The position numbers and the translations under genes are program-made. 64,000 nucleotides of DNA from Anaerolineales bacterium (GTDB taxonomy: Bacteria; Chloroflexota; Anaerolineae; Anaerolineales; Villigracilaceae): the NCBI GenBank assembly GCA_016932715.1, contig JAFGCG010000111.1, forward strand, positions 1 to 64,000, read 5' to 3'. Under the pieces are notes generated by a model, which was not told the origin of the DNA, did no database searches, and was given only the letters and a program-made list of their open reading frames with translations. Shown here in pieces: positions 27,232 through 35,516 of this stretch (position 1 is its first letter; every line of letters starts with the position of its first letter).

Positions 27232-27566
27232 AAAATCTATCGGAAACAGAACGCACCGCCGTATTGGATTTCTTAACGCGGGTCCGTTCTGCCTATGGCA
27301 GCCAAATACGACGGGCAATGCTCTTCGGTTCAAAAGCCCGCGGCGAGGCGACTTCCGATTCGGACATTGACCTGTTGTTGATCGTCACCGATGAGACCTG
27401 GCAGCTCCGGGACGAAATCTGCAATATCAGCGCCAACGTTTCGTTACAATATGACTTGCTGCTCGACGCGCGCGTGGTTGGGGAAGCGCGGTGGCAATAC
27501 ATGTCTGAGATTCAGGCAGGGTTATATCAAAATATTTCAGACGAAGCGATCCCCCTCGCAATCTGA
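27204..27566 (+). CDS. MNT-type minimal nucleotidyltransferase (HEPN partner)
   Basis: 120 residues with the polymerase-beta-type motif GSKARGEATSDSDIDLLLIV (GS...DxD) at ~45-62 and a third acidic position in YDLLLDARV. In HEPN-MNT modules the MNT protein neutralises the HEPN ribonuclease, in known cases by adenylylating it. Its start overlaps the HEPN reading frame by 28 nt, so translation is probably coupled. The intact MNT beside a frameshifted HEPN would fit an antitoxin outliving its toxin. Confidence 0.8.
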   Translation: MVTETKSALKNLSETERTAVLDFLTRVRSAYGSQIRRAMLFGSKARGEATSDSDIDLLLIVTDETWQLRDEICNISANVSLQYDLLLDARVVGEARWQYMSEIQAGLYQNISDEAIPLAI

Positions 27567-27573
27567 CGAGCGG

Positions 27574-27762
27574 TTGTTCCACCTGCCGGAAAGCAGGCAA
27601 ATTCCGCTTGCCACGCCTGCCAAGCTGGTGGCGCTGGTGGATTCATTGGGAAACGGGACACTCAACGAGATGCAGCGTGAGATGGTGCAGGCGTTGCGCG
27701 AGGGGATTCTCTCGCTGGCGAGGCGAGAGAATATCAACGAGCCAATTTATATTCACCGGTAG
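27574..27762 (+). other. possible gene remnant or short ORF
   Basis: A 62-codon frame from TTG 27574 (FHLPESRQIPLATPAKLVAL...) ends at TAG 27760-27762. The C-terminal part (NEMQREMVQALREGILSLARREN) reads like real coding sequence, but no ribosome site and no family is evident, and it overlaps the 3' end of the minus-strand gene at 27734. It may be the tail of a truncated gene. Confidence 0.25.
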
Positions 27763-28498
27763 ATCCATCGACATATACTTCAAACAATGTGGTGAAGTGC
27801 TCGTCGTGAGCCGAGTATGTTATTGCCCAATTATTTGGGTAGTTTTTTCCCTGTACATCAAATGTCTCAAAAATGCCGCAGTTATTTCCGGCATCATTAC
27901 GACTTTTTGCTCCTCCGGCATTTTCAGCTATTTGGATTGCTTCTTCCGCCGAGATTTTTACTTGTGCTAGATCAACAGATGGCCATTCTTTCATCCCTGT
28001 AAAATATCCTGCTGGATGATATTCTTCTTCAGTAAATAAGATTTCGTTTTCTGTAGGGTCTATGGTGATATAACGGACCCATCGATAAGGGGTTCCCCGA
28101 TCAGAGATTATCTTCGAAAGAGTAAAACTTCCAAGTTGTAGACCAAATGAAACGTCTTTGCACTCAAGCCTGAACACTACATCGTTCAGTTTCCAGGTAT
28201 CCATAGACTCGTTTCGAACAAACTCATGAAAGGCTTCTGCAATAAACAAGTAGTCTTTCTGTTTCCACGTAACTGGTACATATTCAGGATTTGGAGTAGT
28301 CCGAGTCATTTCTGGTAGCAAATTAAATACCTCAGAATTGCCTTGAAGTAGGGACTGCATTATGGTCGATGGATCAAAAGAGTATATCTGATCGGCAGTT
28401 GTTGTACGTTCTACTTCCAAGGGCAAGAGTTGGCAACCTAGAACACTGATCATCAAAACAGCACACAAGATTATTCTTCGCAAATACTTTTTTCTCAT
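27734..28498 (-). CDS. predicted lipoprotein of unknown function
   Basis: 254 residues starting at ATG 28498 (GGAGG five bases upstream); the longer frame to 28600 has no support. The signal sequence MRKKYLRRIILCAVLMISVL is followed by GCQLLP, with Cys at ~22 as the lipidation site. The mature part has a cystatin- or PepSY-like feel at its end (ISAEEAIQIAENAGG..., WAITYSAHDEHFTTLFEVYVD...GEYKLAR), as in proteins with tandem small alpha/beta domains. Base composition is much AT-richer than the flanks. It lies directly downstream of the Rhs remnant and may have been acquired with it. Confidence 0.65.
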   Translation of the reverse strand: MRKKYLRRIILCAVLMISVLGCQLLPLEVERTTTADQIYSFDPSTIMQSLLQGNSEVFNLLPEMTRTTPNPEYVPVTWKQKDYLFIAEAFHEFVRNESMDTWKLNDVVFRLECKDVSFGLQLGSFTLSKIISDRGTPYRWVRYITIDPTENEILFTEEEYHPAGYFTGMKEWPSVDLAQVKISAEEAIQIAENAGGAKSRNDAGNNCGIFETFDVQGKNYPNNWAITYSAHDEHFTTLFEVYVDGSTGEYKLAR

Positions 28499-28514
28499 GA
28501 CTGCCTCCAAATTA

Positions 28515-29805
28515 TTATTCTCTTCCCCAGAAAGCCAGATTCCACATAGATACAAGTTGGCTTTGATCAACGCCTGGCGGCATTCCCCATCCAAATACAT
28601 TTGTAAGCACCATCATATCTTGGGTGAACAATTGAAGCTGGAATCGCGTATCGAAATTAGAGCGCCCAAGTGCGCGATTGTTGTTAAAAACATCAAGAGG
28701 ATCATCGTCCAAGTATGGTTTGTTCTCATCAGAAGAAAAATACCTGTTCCAATTGATCCGTCCAGTAATTCTATCCTTATATCTGTTCTCTATATAAGGA
28801 TAAAATGTGAAGCCGCCATTCTGAGCCATACCTGTGATAATTTGAGTGTCTATCGGCAAACAACTTCTGCATTTACTCGTTGATCTACTAATCCTTGCGG
28901 TCATGGCCTTAATCGAATTTGCCATAGAGAACGGACTTCCAAATTCTTTTATTTCTTCACCACCCATTTGAGCAAATCCCAGACTCGAATTCTTGAGTTG
29001 ATCCGTAATCCACGGTATATTACAACCCGAATTTTTTAGTAGATAAACAGCATTTTGCAATTGATCTATTGGATAGTCAAGCCATTGGCTTTGAATAGCA
29101 ATGGCAGCCGCGATGGTTGTAGGATGTAATCCTTTAGCCATAATTTCTCCGGCTGCCTGATCAAAAGAGTTCTTGTATAACTCTACAATCACCAGGCCCT
29201 TGTAGTCCGGGATAGCCCCATACCAACTTAAGCAATCCAAAGTGTTGTACAGGAAAAATGGACAACCTGGGAAATTAGCGAATTCCCCAGTTGGATCAGT
29301 GAAATTTACAGGATTCGCTTCGACGTAATTCCAGCGGTTGGTACGGGTCTGGTACAATCGTGTCGGGCTGAATGAACTGGTTAAGATAAGGGTCATACCA
29401 GCGAGAGCGCAGGTAAATCAACTTAATGTAACTGTCAGTAAATTCACCGGTATACCCATACGCCGTCTGCGAAGCGCCATACGCCTGGGTGGTCACCCCG
29501 TAGGGATCATACGCGCTGGCATACGTGACCGCGCCGCTGTTGTCCGTGATCTGCCGCACACTGCCCAACGCATCGCCCAGGAAGTATTCCGTATCCGTAC
29601 CTGCGGCCTGCGCGATCCGTCCATTGCCGTAAATGTAGGTGTTCGTGCCGTCGCTGAGGGCTTGGGTCAAACCAGTGTTCAGGTCCATGGTGAAGGTCGT
29701 CGTCTGCCCGTTAACGGTCTCCTGGAGTCTATCACCAAGTCCGTTATAGCCGTAGCTAACCGCTGATCCCTGACCGCTGATAGCTATCAGCCCAGGAGTT
29801 TGGGC
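28515..29805 (-). pseudogene. truncated, frameshifted Rhs/YD-repeat protein with C-terminal effector-like domain
   Basis: Reading leftward from a stop at 29806-29808, the sequence enters YD-repeat core: SYGYNGLGDRL, TEYFLGDALGSVRQI, YLRSRWYDPYLNQFIQPDTI. At about 29335-29345 the frame changes, and NRWNYVEANPVNFTDPTGEF continues the Rhs core in another frame; one more base in the AA of CCAACC would restore it. The ~265-residue C-terminal part is the variable region. It contains IAAAIAIQSQW and SSLGFAQMGGEEIKEFG, reminiscent of lysozyme-like transglycosylases. The N-terminal bulk of the Rhs protein is missing. AT-rich, probably horizontally acquired. Confidence 0.75.
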
Positions 29806-29812
29806 TTAAAAT

Positions 29813-29844
29813 AATATGACCGTCGACTTTCCGTTGCAGTAGAT
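29813..29844 (-). repeat. left copy of an inverted ~28-bp motif bracketing 29.8-42.1 kb
   Basis: The complement of CCGTCGACTTTCCGTTGCAG (in 29813-29844) recurs in direct orientation at 42071-42103 (CAGTGCAACGGAAAGTCGGC). Both also lie close to a shared GGTATTTTGCAGTG (29849-29863 and 41950-41963). The rest of the gap up to 30060 shows no gene. Confidence 0.5.
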
Positions 29845-30060
29845 CGGGTGGTATTTTGCAGTGGGCCGAAGTGTTGCAAAATTCTCAGGCACACAGGCAA
29901 CGTAAGCCAAAGGCTTTAGAAAGATCATCCTTCCCAGAGGCCGGCAACATAAATTTGCTCTTTTAGTTCTTCACTATTTGCATTAGAATAATGTTGCTTT
30001 TCTATTACCTTCAACCCTGTCTTTGATTAAGATGGCATAGCCGCACCTGATTATGAGATC

Positions 30061-30765
30061 ATGGCTCACCACATTTTGATCGTAGATGACGATCAAAGTA
30101 TTACAGATGCACTCGCACTTCTTTTCAAGCGTGCAGGCTACGCTGTTGACGTGGCATCCTCGGGTGCCGAAGCACTACAAAAGCTTGTAAACAATCCAGA
30201 CTTAATCGTTTTAGATATTATGATGCCTGATGTAAGTGGGTATGAAGTATGCCGACAGATCCGTAGTCAGTTCTCTTCTGTTCCAATACTTATGCTAACA
30301 GCTCGCGACCAAACCCAAGACAAAGTCCTAGGGCTGGATCTGGGCGCGGATGCCTATTTAGGCAAGCCATTTGAAACCGCCGAGTTGCTGGCGCAAATGC
30401 GGGCTTTGCTAAGACGCTCGAAAGTGGAGGATTTTGCCGATCAGACCCATTTAAAATGTGGTGATATTCAACTATGTGAAAACACACATCGTGTAACACT
30501 AAAAGAGATGGAGATAGAACTGACACCGAAGGAATATGATTTGTTGCGAGTTCTTATTCGCCGCCCGGGCATCGTATTTGGGCGGGAAACTCTCCTCCGG
30601 GAAGTATGGGGATACGAATATTCAGGAGACACACGTACCGTCGATGTGCATGTTCAGCGTTTAAGGGCGAAAATCGAGGATGATCCTGCCCAACCACGTC
30701 GCCTGTGTACAGTGCGGGGTTTTGGTTATCGCTTTATGAACCCGGTGACGGATGATGGTTCTTGA
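30061..30765 (+). CDS. OmpR/PhoB-family response regulator
   Basis: 234 residues. The receiver (1-115) has the acidic pair VDDDQS, phospho-Asp in LIVLDIMMPDVSG, Thr in MLTARDQ and Lys in AYLGKPF. The C-terminal winged helix (~130-228) has ELTPKEYDLLRVLIRRPG, REVWGYEYSGDTRTVDVHVQ, and RTVRGFGYRF-like residues. Proteins of this class bind 11-bp-spaced direct repeats as head-to-tail dimers. Such repeats occur at 37579-37616, 37769-37806 and 33475-33512, in front of the glycosidase genes of this block. It overlaps the kinase gene by 14 nt. Confidence 0.92.
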   Translation: MAHHILIVDDDQSITDALALLFKRAGYAVDVASSGAEALQKLVNNPDLIVLDIMMPDVSGYEVCRQIRSQFSSVPILMLTARDQTQDKVLGLDLGADAYLGKPFETAELLAQMRALLRRSKVEDFADQTHLKCGDIQLCENTHRVTLKEMEIELTPKEYDLLRVLIRRPGIVFGRETLLREVWGYEYSGDTRTVDVHVQRLRAKIEDDPAQPRRLCTVRGFGYRFMNPVTDDGS

Positions 30766-31906
30766 CCTCAAACTTGTCATTTTTATTTGCCTGATATCCC
30801 TTCTGCTGGCAGCTCTGCTGGGCATCCTGATCGGTCAACACCGGCGGCAAAGATCCATGTTCCTGTTTAAAAACAACTCACTGGAGCTTTTTCCGCTGGT
30901 ATTCGAGTCGATGCCACTGGGGGTGATCTTCCTATCACGTGATCGTCGATGCATCTATGCCAATGCCAAAGCCTGCAATTTGCTGGGAACACTGACACGG
31001 GGAAGTGAACTCCCTGATAAGCCGTGGCGGGAGGAATTGTACAAAGATTTAGAAAAAGTCCGGCAACTCTCGGGGAAGCAGACCTGTTATCGTACATTAT
31101 CCCTGCCATCGGACCAAACCTTAAACTGGTGGCTCAATGCCTTGCCAGATGCAACGATCATTACATTATCCGATCTGACCAGCCAGACGAGAACTGAAAA
31201 GAATGCACGTCTTTTTCTAAGTAACCTGTCTCACGAAATTCGAACGCCACTGACCGCAATTTTCTCCCATGTCGAAGTATTACGCCTGACAGAATTACCT
31301 CCAGCGGCTTACCAAAACTCAGTCAATGCGATCCATCAGGCAACCAGCCACATCAATCGCCTGACCCGGGATTTGTTGGAATTAAGCCGCCTAGAAATGA
31401 CAACTGACGATGAGCAGGTTCTGGTCGATATGACCCTATTAGCAGAGGAAGCTATCTCTGGACTCATCCCAACAGCTGAGGAAAAACAAATCCAGATCTC
31501 ACTTAACGCCGATCCACGCCTGCCACAGATCCTGGGTAATCCAAATTGGCTCAGACGAGTCTTTATCAACCTCCTGGATAATTCCATCAAATACGGTCGT
31601 TCAGGAGATCAGATAAATATTAAGCTGGAAAACCGCAGCGATGGATTGCTGGTCATTGTCAAAGACACAGGTCCCGGTATTGCGTCCAAGCATCTGCCCT
31701 ACGTGAAACAGCGTCTTTATCGAGGAAATACGGATATCCCGGGCAGTGGGATTGGGTTGGCATTGGTAGAGGAAATCTTGCACCGGCATCATGGCAGCCT
31801 GGAAATCGAAAGTCAAACTATGGGTGAACAGACAGGCACGACAGTCTGGTTCACATTGCCCACAGTATTTGTGGAAGAATCAGCTCATGAAAAAAGTTCT
31901 GCATAA
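30752..31906 (+). CDS. membrane sensor histidine kinase
   Basis: 384 residues. One N-terminal membrane helix (LVIFICLISLLLAALLGILI) is followed by a PAS-like region (PLGVIFLSRDRRCIYANAKA, ~50-135). HisKA has the phospho-His in SNLSHEIRTPLTA (~165), and HATPase shows NLLDNSIKYG, DTGPGIA and GSGIGLALVEEI. There is essentially no extracytoplasmic domain, so it cannot sense an outside polymer by itself. Its 3' end overlaps by 20 nt the gene for a membrane-anchored, catalytically dead glycosidase homologue, a candidate for the missing receptor. ATG 30752 and 30755 are both possible starts. Confidence 0.88.
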   Translation: MMVLDLKLVIFICLISLLLAALLGILIGQHRRQRSMFLFKNNSLELFPLVFESMPLGVIFLSRDRRCIYANAKACNLLGTLTRGSELPDKPWREELYKDLEKVRQLSGKQTCYRTLSLPSDQTLNWWLNALPDATIITLSDLTSQTRTEKNARLFLSNLSHEIRTPLTAIFSHVEVLRLTELPPAAYQNSVNAIHQATSHINRLTRDLLELSRLEMTTDDEQVLVDMTLLAEEAISGLIPTAEEKQIQISLNADPRLPQILGNPNWLRRVFINLLDNSIKYGRSGDQINIKLENRSDGLLVIVKDTGPGIASKHLPYVKQRLYRGNTDIPGSGIGLALVEEILHRHHGSLEIESQTMGEQTGTTVWFTLPTVFVEESAHEKSSA

Positions 31907-33383
31907 CCGCAACTGGACTTTCATATCACTGGTCCTGCTGGTTATGGCAGGATACTGGCTGCTCCCCATTCACGGACAAGTTGTGCTAGTCCCTGAGAAG
32001 AGCACAAATGAAAATGTTGTTTGGCCCCTTGTCCACATCGAACCAGACCATCTCGTCCCGGGGCAGTCAGGAAAGGTCACTATCATCGACAATGTTCCCT
32101 GGGTAGGCATCTATGCCACAGTAAATGGACAAAGCACAAAATTTGAACGGGGCGAAATCCTGGAAGACGGTACAACATGGCGGTGGACATGGTCATACAT
32201 CGTCCCTGCCATGTCAAGCTACGAAATTGTCTTTTACCACGATTGCCAGACTGGTTGTATAGAACGTGCTCGAGTAGTAGTCGGCCAGCCGGTAGATAGT
32301 CCTGGACCGGTTGGACCTGCAGAAGCGCGTATCCCTACTAAACTTGGACTGGTGTTCGCAAACCCCAACCGGGACTGGCACAACCGCAGTGGCTGGATTG
32401 TAGACCTGACTTATGCCTGTCGAGCCGATACCGACAAGTATTGGGGGGTCGATCAACTGGCTGAGCGGGTTCATGTTGCGACCACGAAGGGTCTGCGAGT
32501 ACTGGTGAGGGTGGATTATGATCAGAGTCAGGGACTTCCGCCTGTTGATGATTATGAGGCACTCGATCTGTATTTGAAATATCTGCACCGACTGGCGCGT
32601 GACCAGCGTCTGAAAGGCATCTACGGCTTCATTATCGGCAGTGATGTCAATGCCGATGACAGTAATGTCCTATCACCCGACAAACCGGTAACACCTGAGT
32701 GGTACGCGCGGATATTCAACGGCTATGGCCGGGATCCAACCTTTGCAGACAACGCTGTTGAGGTGATCCGCGCGGAAAACCCCAAAGTGCGGGTATTGGT
32801 TGGTTCATTGCGAGCCTGGTCGACCAATCAGGACGGTCAACAGCATTATAGTATTGATGAGCCCTGGTTGAACTACATGAACTCACTGGTCGCAAATATC
32901 AGTGATGCCGCATCGGCGGATGCGTCCATGGGTGTCCCGGTCGCATTGCCTGATGGCTTTGCAATCAGTGTTGCCGGACGCATTGATGCGCCCGAAATGG
33001 TGGAGCATTCCCCGGCTGACGAACCGCGCGTGGACCTGTTCCGATCAGACTGGAAAGGCGCTCAGGCTGGCTTTCGGGTCTACAAGGATTGGCTTGATGT
33101 TATCAACTCATATCCAGAAACACGCAATCTCCCGGCTTATATCATTGCAGCAAACACCTTTTCGCCGGATACCGGCACGCCGCCAATGCAAAATTATCCA
33201 CGCGGTTGGTTGAGCAATGCACTGGATGTTATCAATCATGAACCGCAAATCCAGTCCTTATGCTGGTTCATAGATTATTTTCCCGATGACATGCAGTGGG
33301 ATATGTTCAGCCTCACCAATCCCTCCGGGCGACTGGTGGATGCGGCTGATGAGTTTGACAAACTTCTGAGATTAGAGCCTTGA
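31887..33383 (+). CDS. membrane-anchored pseudo-glycosidase, candidate receptor for the kinase
   Basis: 498 residues: an uncleaved-looking N-terminal helix (WTFISLVLLVMAGYWLLPIHG), a small beta domain (~40-140), then a TIM-barrel homologous to the secreted protein at 35517. Where that protein has FIVGNEPN and YITEFNTYTG, this one has FIIGSDVN and YIIAANTF. The acid/base Glu is Asp and the nucleophile Glu is Ala. Matching flanks (WFID, NYP-W) confirm the alignment. It should bind but not cleave a glycan. Gene overlap with the kinase (20 nt) suggests a joint function in sensing. It could instead be a structural cell-surface lectin. Confidence 0.7.
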   Translation: MKKVLHNRNWTFISLVLLVMAGYWLLPIHGQVVLVPEKSTNENVVWPLVHIEPDHLVPGQSGKVTIIDNVPWVGIYATVNGQSTKFERGEILEDGTTWRWTWSYIVPAMSSYEIVFYHDCQTGCIERARVVVGQPVDSPGPVGPAEARIPTKLGLVFANPNRDWHNRSGWIVDLTYACRADTDKYWGVDQLAERVHVATTKGLRVLVRVDYDQSQGLPPVDDYEALDLYLKYLHRLARDQRLKGIYGFIIGSDVNADDSNVLSPDKPVTPEWYARIFNGYGRDPTFADNAVEVIRAENPKVRVLVGSLRAWSTNQDGQQHYSIDEPWLNYMNSLVANISDAASADASMGVPVALPDGFAISVAGRIDAPEMVEHSPADEPRVDLFRSDWKGAQAGFRVYKDWLDVINSYPETRNLPAYIIAANTFSPDTGTPPMQNYPRGWLSNALDVINHEPQIQSLCWFIDYFPDDMQWDMFSLTNPSGRLVDAADEFDKLLRLEP

Positions 33384-33474
33384 TGTATGGGTCTCACCAC
33401 CATGCTAAAACGATGAAAAAATAACAGGCTGGTACGCCCGTGGTCAGATCCCCAAAGTGATGGCAGATTCCATT

Positions 33475-33512
33475 ATCACAAGCATGTAACGCACAGATAA
33501 CAGTTGTATAAC
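33475..33512 (-). promoter_or_regulatory. third cluster of 11-bp repeats (response-regulator box)
   Basis: On the minus strand GTTAT, GTTAT, GTTAC and GTGAT start at exact 11-bp steps (plus-strand positions 33508, 33497, 33486, 33475). The order mirrors the two boxes at 37.6-37.8 kb. Ten nt further the sequence is GCCATC, a poor -10, and transcription would run antisense into 31887-33383. Function uncertain. Confidence 0.45.
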
Positions 33513-33600
33513 GGGAGTGCCTAATGTCAGAGAGATACAGAATATGTCACCCCGAGTCCTTCGGGAGGAGGACATAATCACTTCGATGTTAGACACTCCC
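33513..33600. repeat. imperfect inverted repeat between convergent genes
   Basis: GGGAGTGCCTAATGTC (33513-33528) and GATGTTAGACACTCCC (33585-33600) pair with three mismatches. A small CCCGA...TCGGG stem lies between them (33552-33566). It may terminate both converging genes despite lacking a T run, or be an interspersed palindrome. Confidence 0.5.
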
Positions 33601-33627
33601 TGTGTAACGATCTGCTGTTACAGCCAT

Positions 33628-35451
33628 TCACGGCTTCCCCAGTCCCTCCCAATTGGACCAGCCGCCGCCATACTGCCAGCGATGATAAACGTTGTTATCC
33701 CTGCCGCGCACGAACACGTCCAGGTGGTTGTTCACCCGCCAGGAAGCAGCATCTGGACCGGAGGTCAGGTAACCATCCTCCAGGGGCTCCCACGCGCCCC
33801 AGGCACTGCCATTCCAGATGCGGTGGAATAACTGTCCCTCGGCGCCGCGCGCAAAAACGTCCACGCGGTTCGTCGAAGGAGAGACCCCACTCTGGTCATA
33901 GCTCGAAGCGCCACCAGGCACTTCGCTCCAGGTACAGGCGCCATTGCTGTAAACACAACGCCACATTACTTTGTTGACCCCGGCCAGGAAGACATGAATC
34001 TGACCATTGCCCGGGGAGGCAGCGTCCGGCCCGCTGGTCAATACGCCGCCGAGCGGTTCCCAGGCCCCCCAACTGCCATTATTGTAGCGACGGTGCCAAA
34101 GACCATTATCCGTGCCGCGCACGAACAGGTCGATCCGGTTTGCCGCGGTCGAAACTGCCGATGGGCTTGACATCGCTCCCCCAGGAGGTGCCCCTGCTGA
34201 GAGCCAACCTCCCCAGCCTCCGTTGAGATAACGCCGATACCATAGGTTGTTATCTATCCCACGCACATACACATCCAAATGACCCGTTCCCCAGGAAGCT
34301 GCATCTGGAGAGGAGGTCAAGATCCCATCGAGTGGTTCCCAGGTATTGTCCCAGCCTCCATTAAAGACTTTGTGGTAGAGAATATTATTTTCTCCCTGAA
34401 CGAACAGGTCCTCACGATTCCACCCCCACGCTACCGCAGATGGATCAGATGTATTCTGAGAAGTATAGGTGTTGCCAACGGTCAAATTGGACCAGGTGGT
34501 TTCCGTGAAATCAACCGGCGTCATCCCCGATCCCCAGGGAGCGGCGTTCGGGTTCGCGGGATCTGTCCAGGCAGAGTGACCGGTTGAGACCATGTAATGC
34601 AGATGCACACCGGATGCATAACCGGTTTGGCCTTCGATACCGATCTTGGTGCCCAGAGCCACATACGAATTGAGGATCACCGGCACGCTATTGTAGGCCA
34701 GGTGAACGTACCAGGAATATTCGGTCGAGCTGTGTTCCACAACGACCATATTAGCCTGTTGCCAGCAGGAAATGTCATTACAGCCCGAGTTGCTGCTCTC
34801 TTTGACAAATACAACTTTGCCGGGTTTGGTGACATACACAGTATCGCCGGGGGAAATGTTGAAATCCACCTGGTTCTCGTGCCCGCTGCCGTCTTTCTTA
34901 GGCACATACCCATTCTTTCCCGCCGGGAAGGGCAGCAGGTGTTCGTTGAAATTCGCCGTGACTGCCGCGGCACGAAATATAGGTTCAGGCAAAGTGAACA
35001 TTGCCTGGCTGCTTTCATCGATCAATGTGAAGGGAAAGCTGTGCAGCAGGGCGTTGTATTCGACGGGATCGTTCACTTGCGGAGCCAACGCCTGCCAGCC
35101 TTCGGGTGTGCGACTAGCCAACAGGACAACATATTCGACCAGGCTCTTCTTTGATTTCGTGTTTTGCCGGCGAGCAATGGCGTACGCCCAATCGTTTTCG
35201 ACATAGACATCACCCAGGGCGAATTTGCTGCCCTTTGACGACGGATTTTGTTTCATGTACGCGTCGAGAGCGAGTTGCAAAGCTGTTTCTGGATCATCTG
35301 CCTGTACGGGAGGCTGGTAGTCTTGTTGATGATCCTTACTGGCGGATTGCGCCAGCGCAGGAGATGACACGTTCGTCGCCAGCAAAGCGATCAGGATCGC
35401 CAGGAGGAGCCGAACAGCAACTACGATATGCCGATGGGTTCTTGGTGTCAT
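33628..35451 (-). CDS. secreted M23-like peptidase domain with PLL-type lectin propeller
   Basis: 607 residues from ATG 35451. Signal peptide (RLLLAILIALLATNVSSPALA), an N-terminal domain (~30-170), then an M23/LytM-like fold (~185-330): VDFNISPGDTVYVTKPGKVV, WYVHLAYNSV, GVHLHYMVS. The HLH end of the zinc site is present, but the first His of the usual HxGxD position is not obvious, so activity is doubtful. The C-terminal ~270 residues are repeats with W..W.S/PLGG and LDVFVRGRDNNVYHR, the PLL/DUF346 beta-propeller that binds fucose or related sugars. It follows the glycosidase at 35517 in the same operon, separated by a 14-bp hairpin. Confidence 0.8.
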   Translation of the reverse strand: MTPRTHRHIVVAVRLLLAILIALLATNVSSPALAQSASKDHQQDYQPPVQADDPETALQLALDAYMKQNPSSKGSKFALGDVYVENDWAYAIARRQNTKSKKSLVEYVVLLASRTPEGWQALAPQVNDPVEYNALLHSFPFTLIDESSQAMFTLPEPIFRAAAVTANFNEHLLPFPAGKNGYVPKKDGSGHENQVDFNISPGDTVYVTKPGKVVFVKESSNSGCNDISCWQQANMVVVEHSSTEYSWYVHLAYNSVPVILNSYVALGTKIGIEGQTGYASGVHLHYMVSTGHSAWTDPANPNAAPWGSGMTPVDFTETTWSNLTVGNTYTSQNTSDPSAVAWGWNREDLFVQGENNILYHKVFNGGWDNTWEPLDGILTSSPDAASWGTGHLDVYVRGIDNNLWYRRYLNGGWGGWLSAGAPPGGAMSSPSAVSTAANRIDLFVRGTDNGLWHRRYNNGSWGAWEPLGGVLTSGPDAASPGNGQIHVFLAGVNKVMWRCVYSNGACTWSEVPGGASSYDQSGVSPSTNRVDVFARGAEGQLFHRIWNGSAWGAWEPLEDGYLTSGPDAASWRVNNHLDVFVRGRDNNVYHRWQYGGGWSNWEGLGKP

Positions 35452-35468
35452 GAGTTTTGCCTTTCCAT

Positions 35469-35499
35469 GAGCGCGCATCTCCCCAGGAGATGCGCGCTC
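35469..35499 (-). other. intercistronic hairpin in the secreted-protein operon
   Basis: GAGCGCGCATCTCC (35469-35482), loop CCA, GGAGATGCGCGCTC (35486-35499): perfect 14-bp stem without T run, between the glycosidase and M23-PLL genes. Likely an mRNA stabiliser or partial attenuator. Confidence 0.7.
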
Positions 35500-35516
35500 C
35501 CTGAAGTGATAGTGAT

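Noticed and set aside
27574-27762. Independent gene after the MNT gene
   Set aside because: No ribosome site, no family, and overlap with the convergent lipoprotein gene; listed only as a possible remnant.
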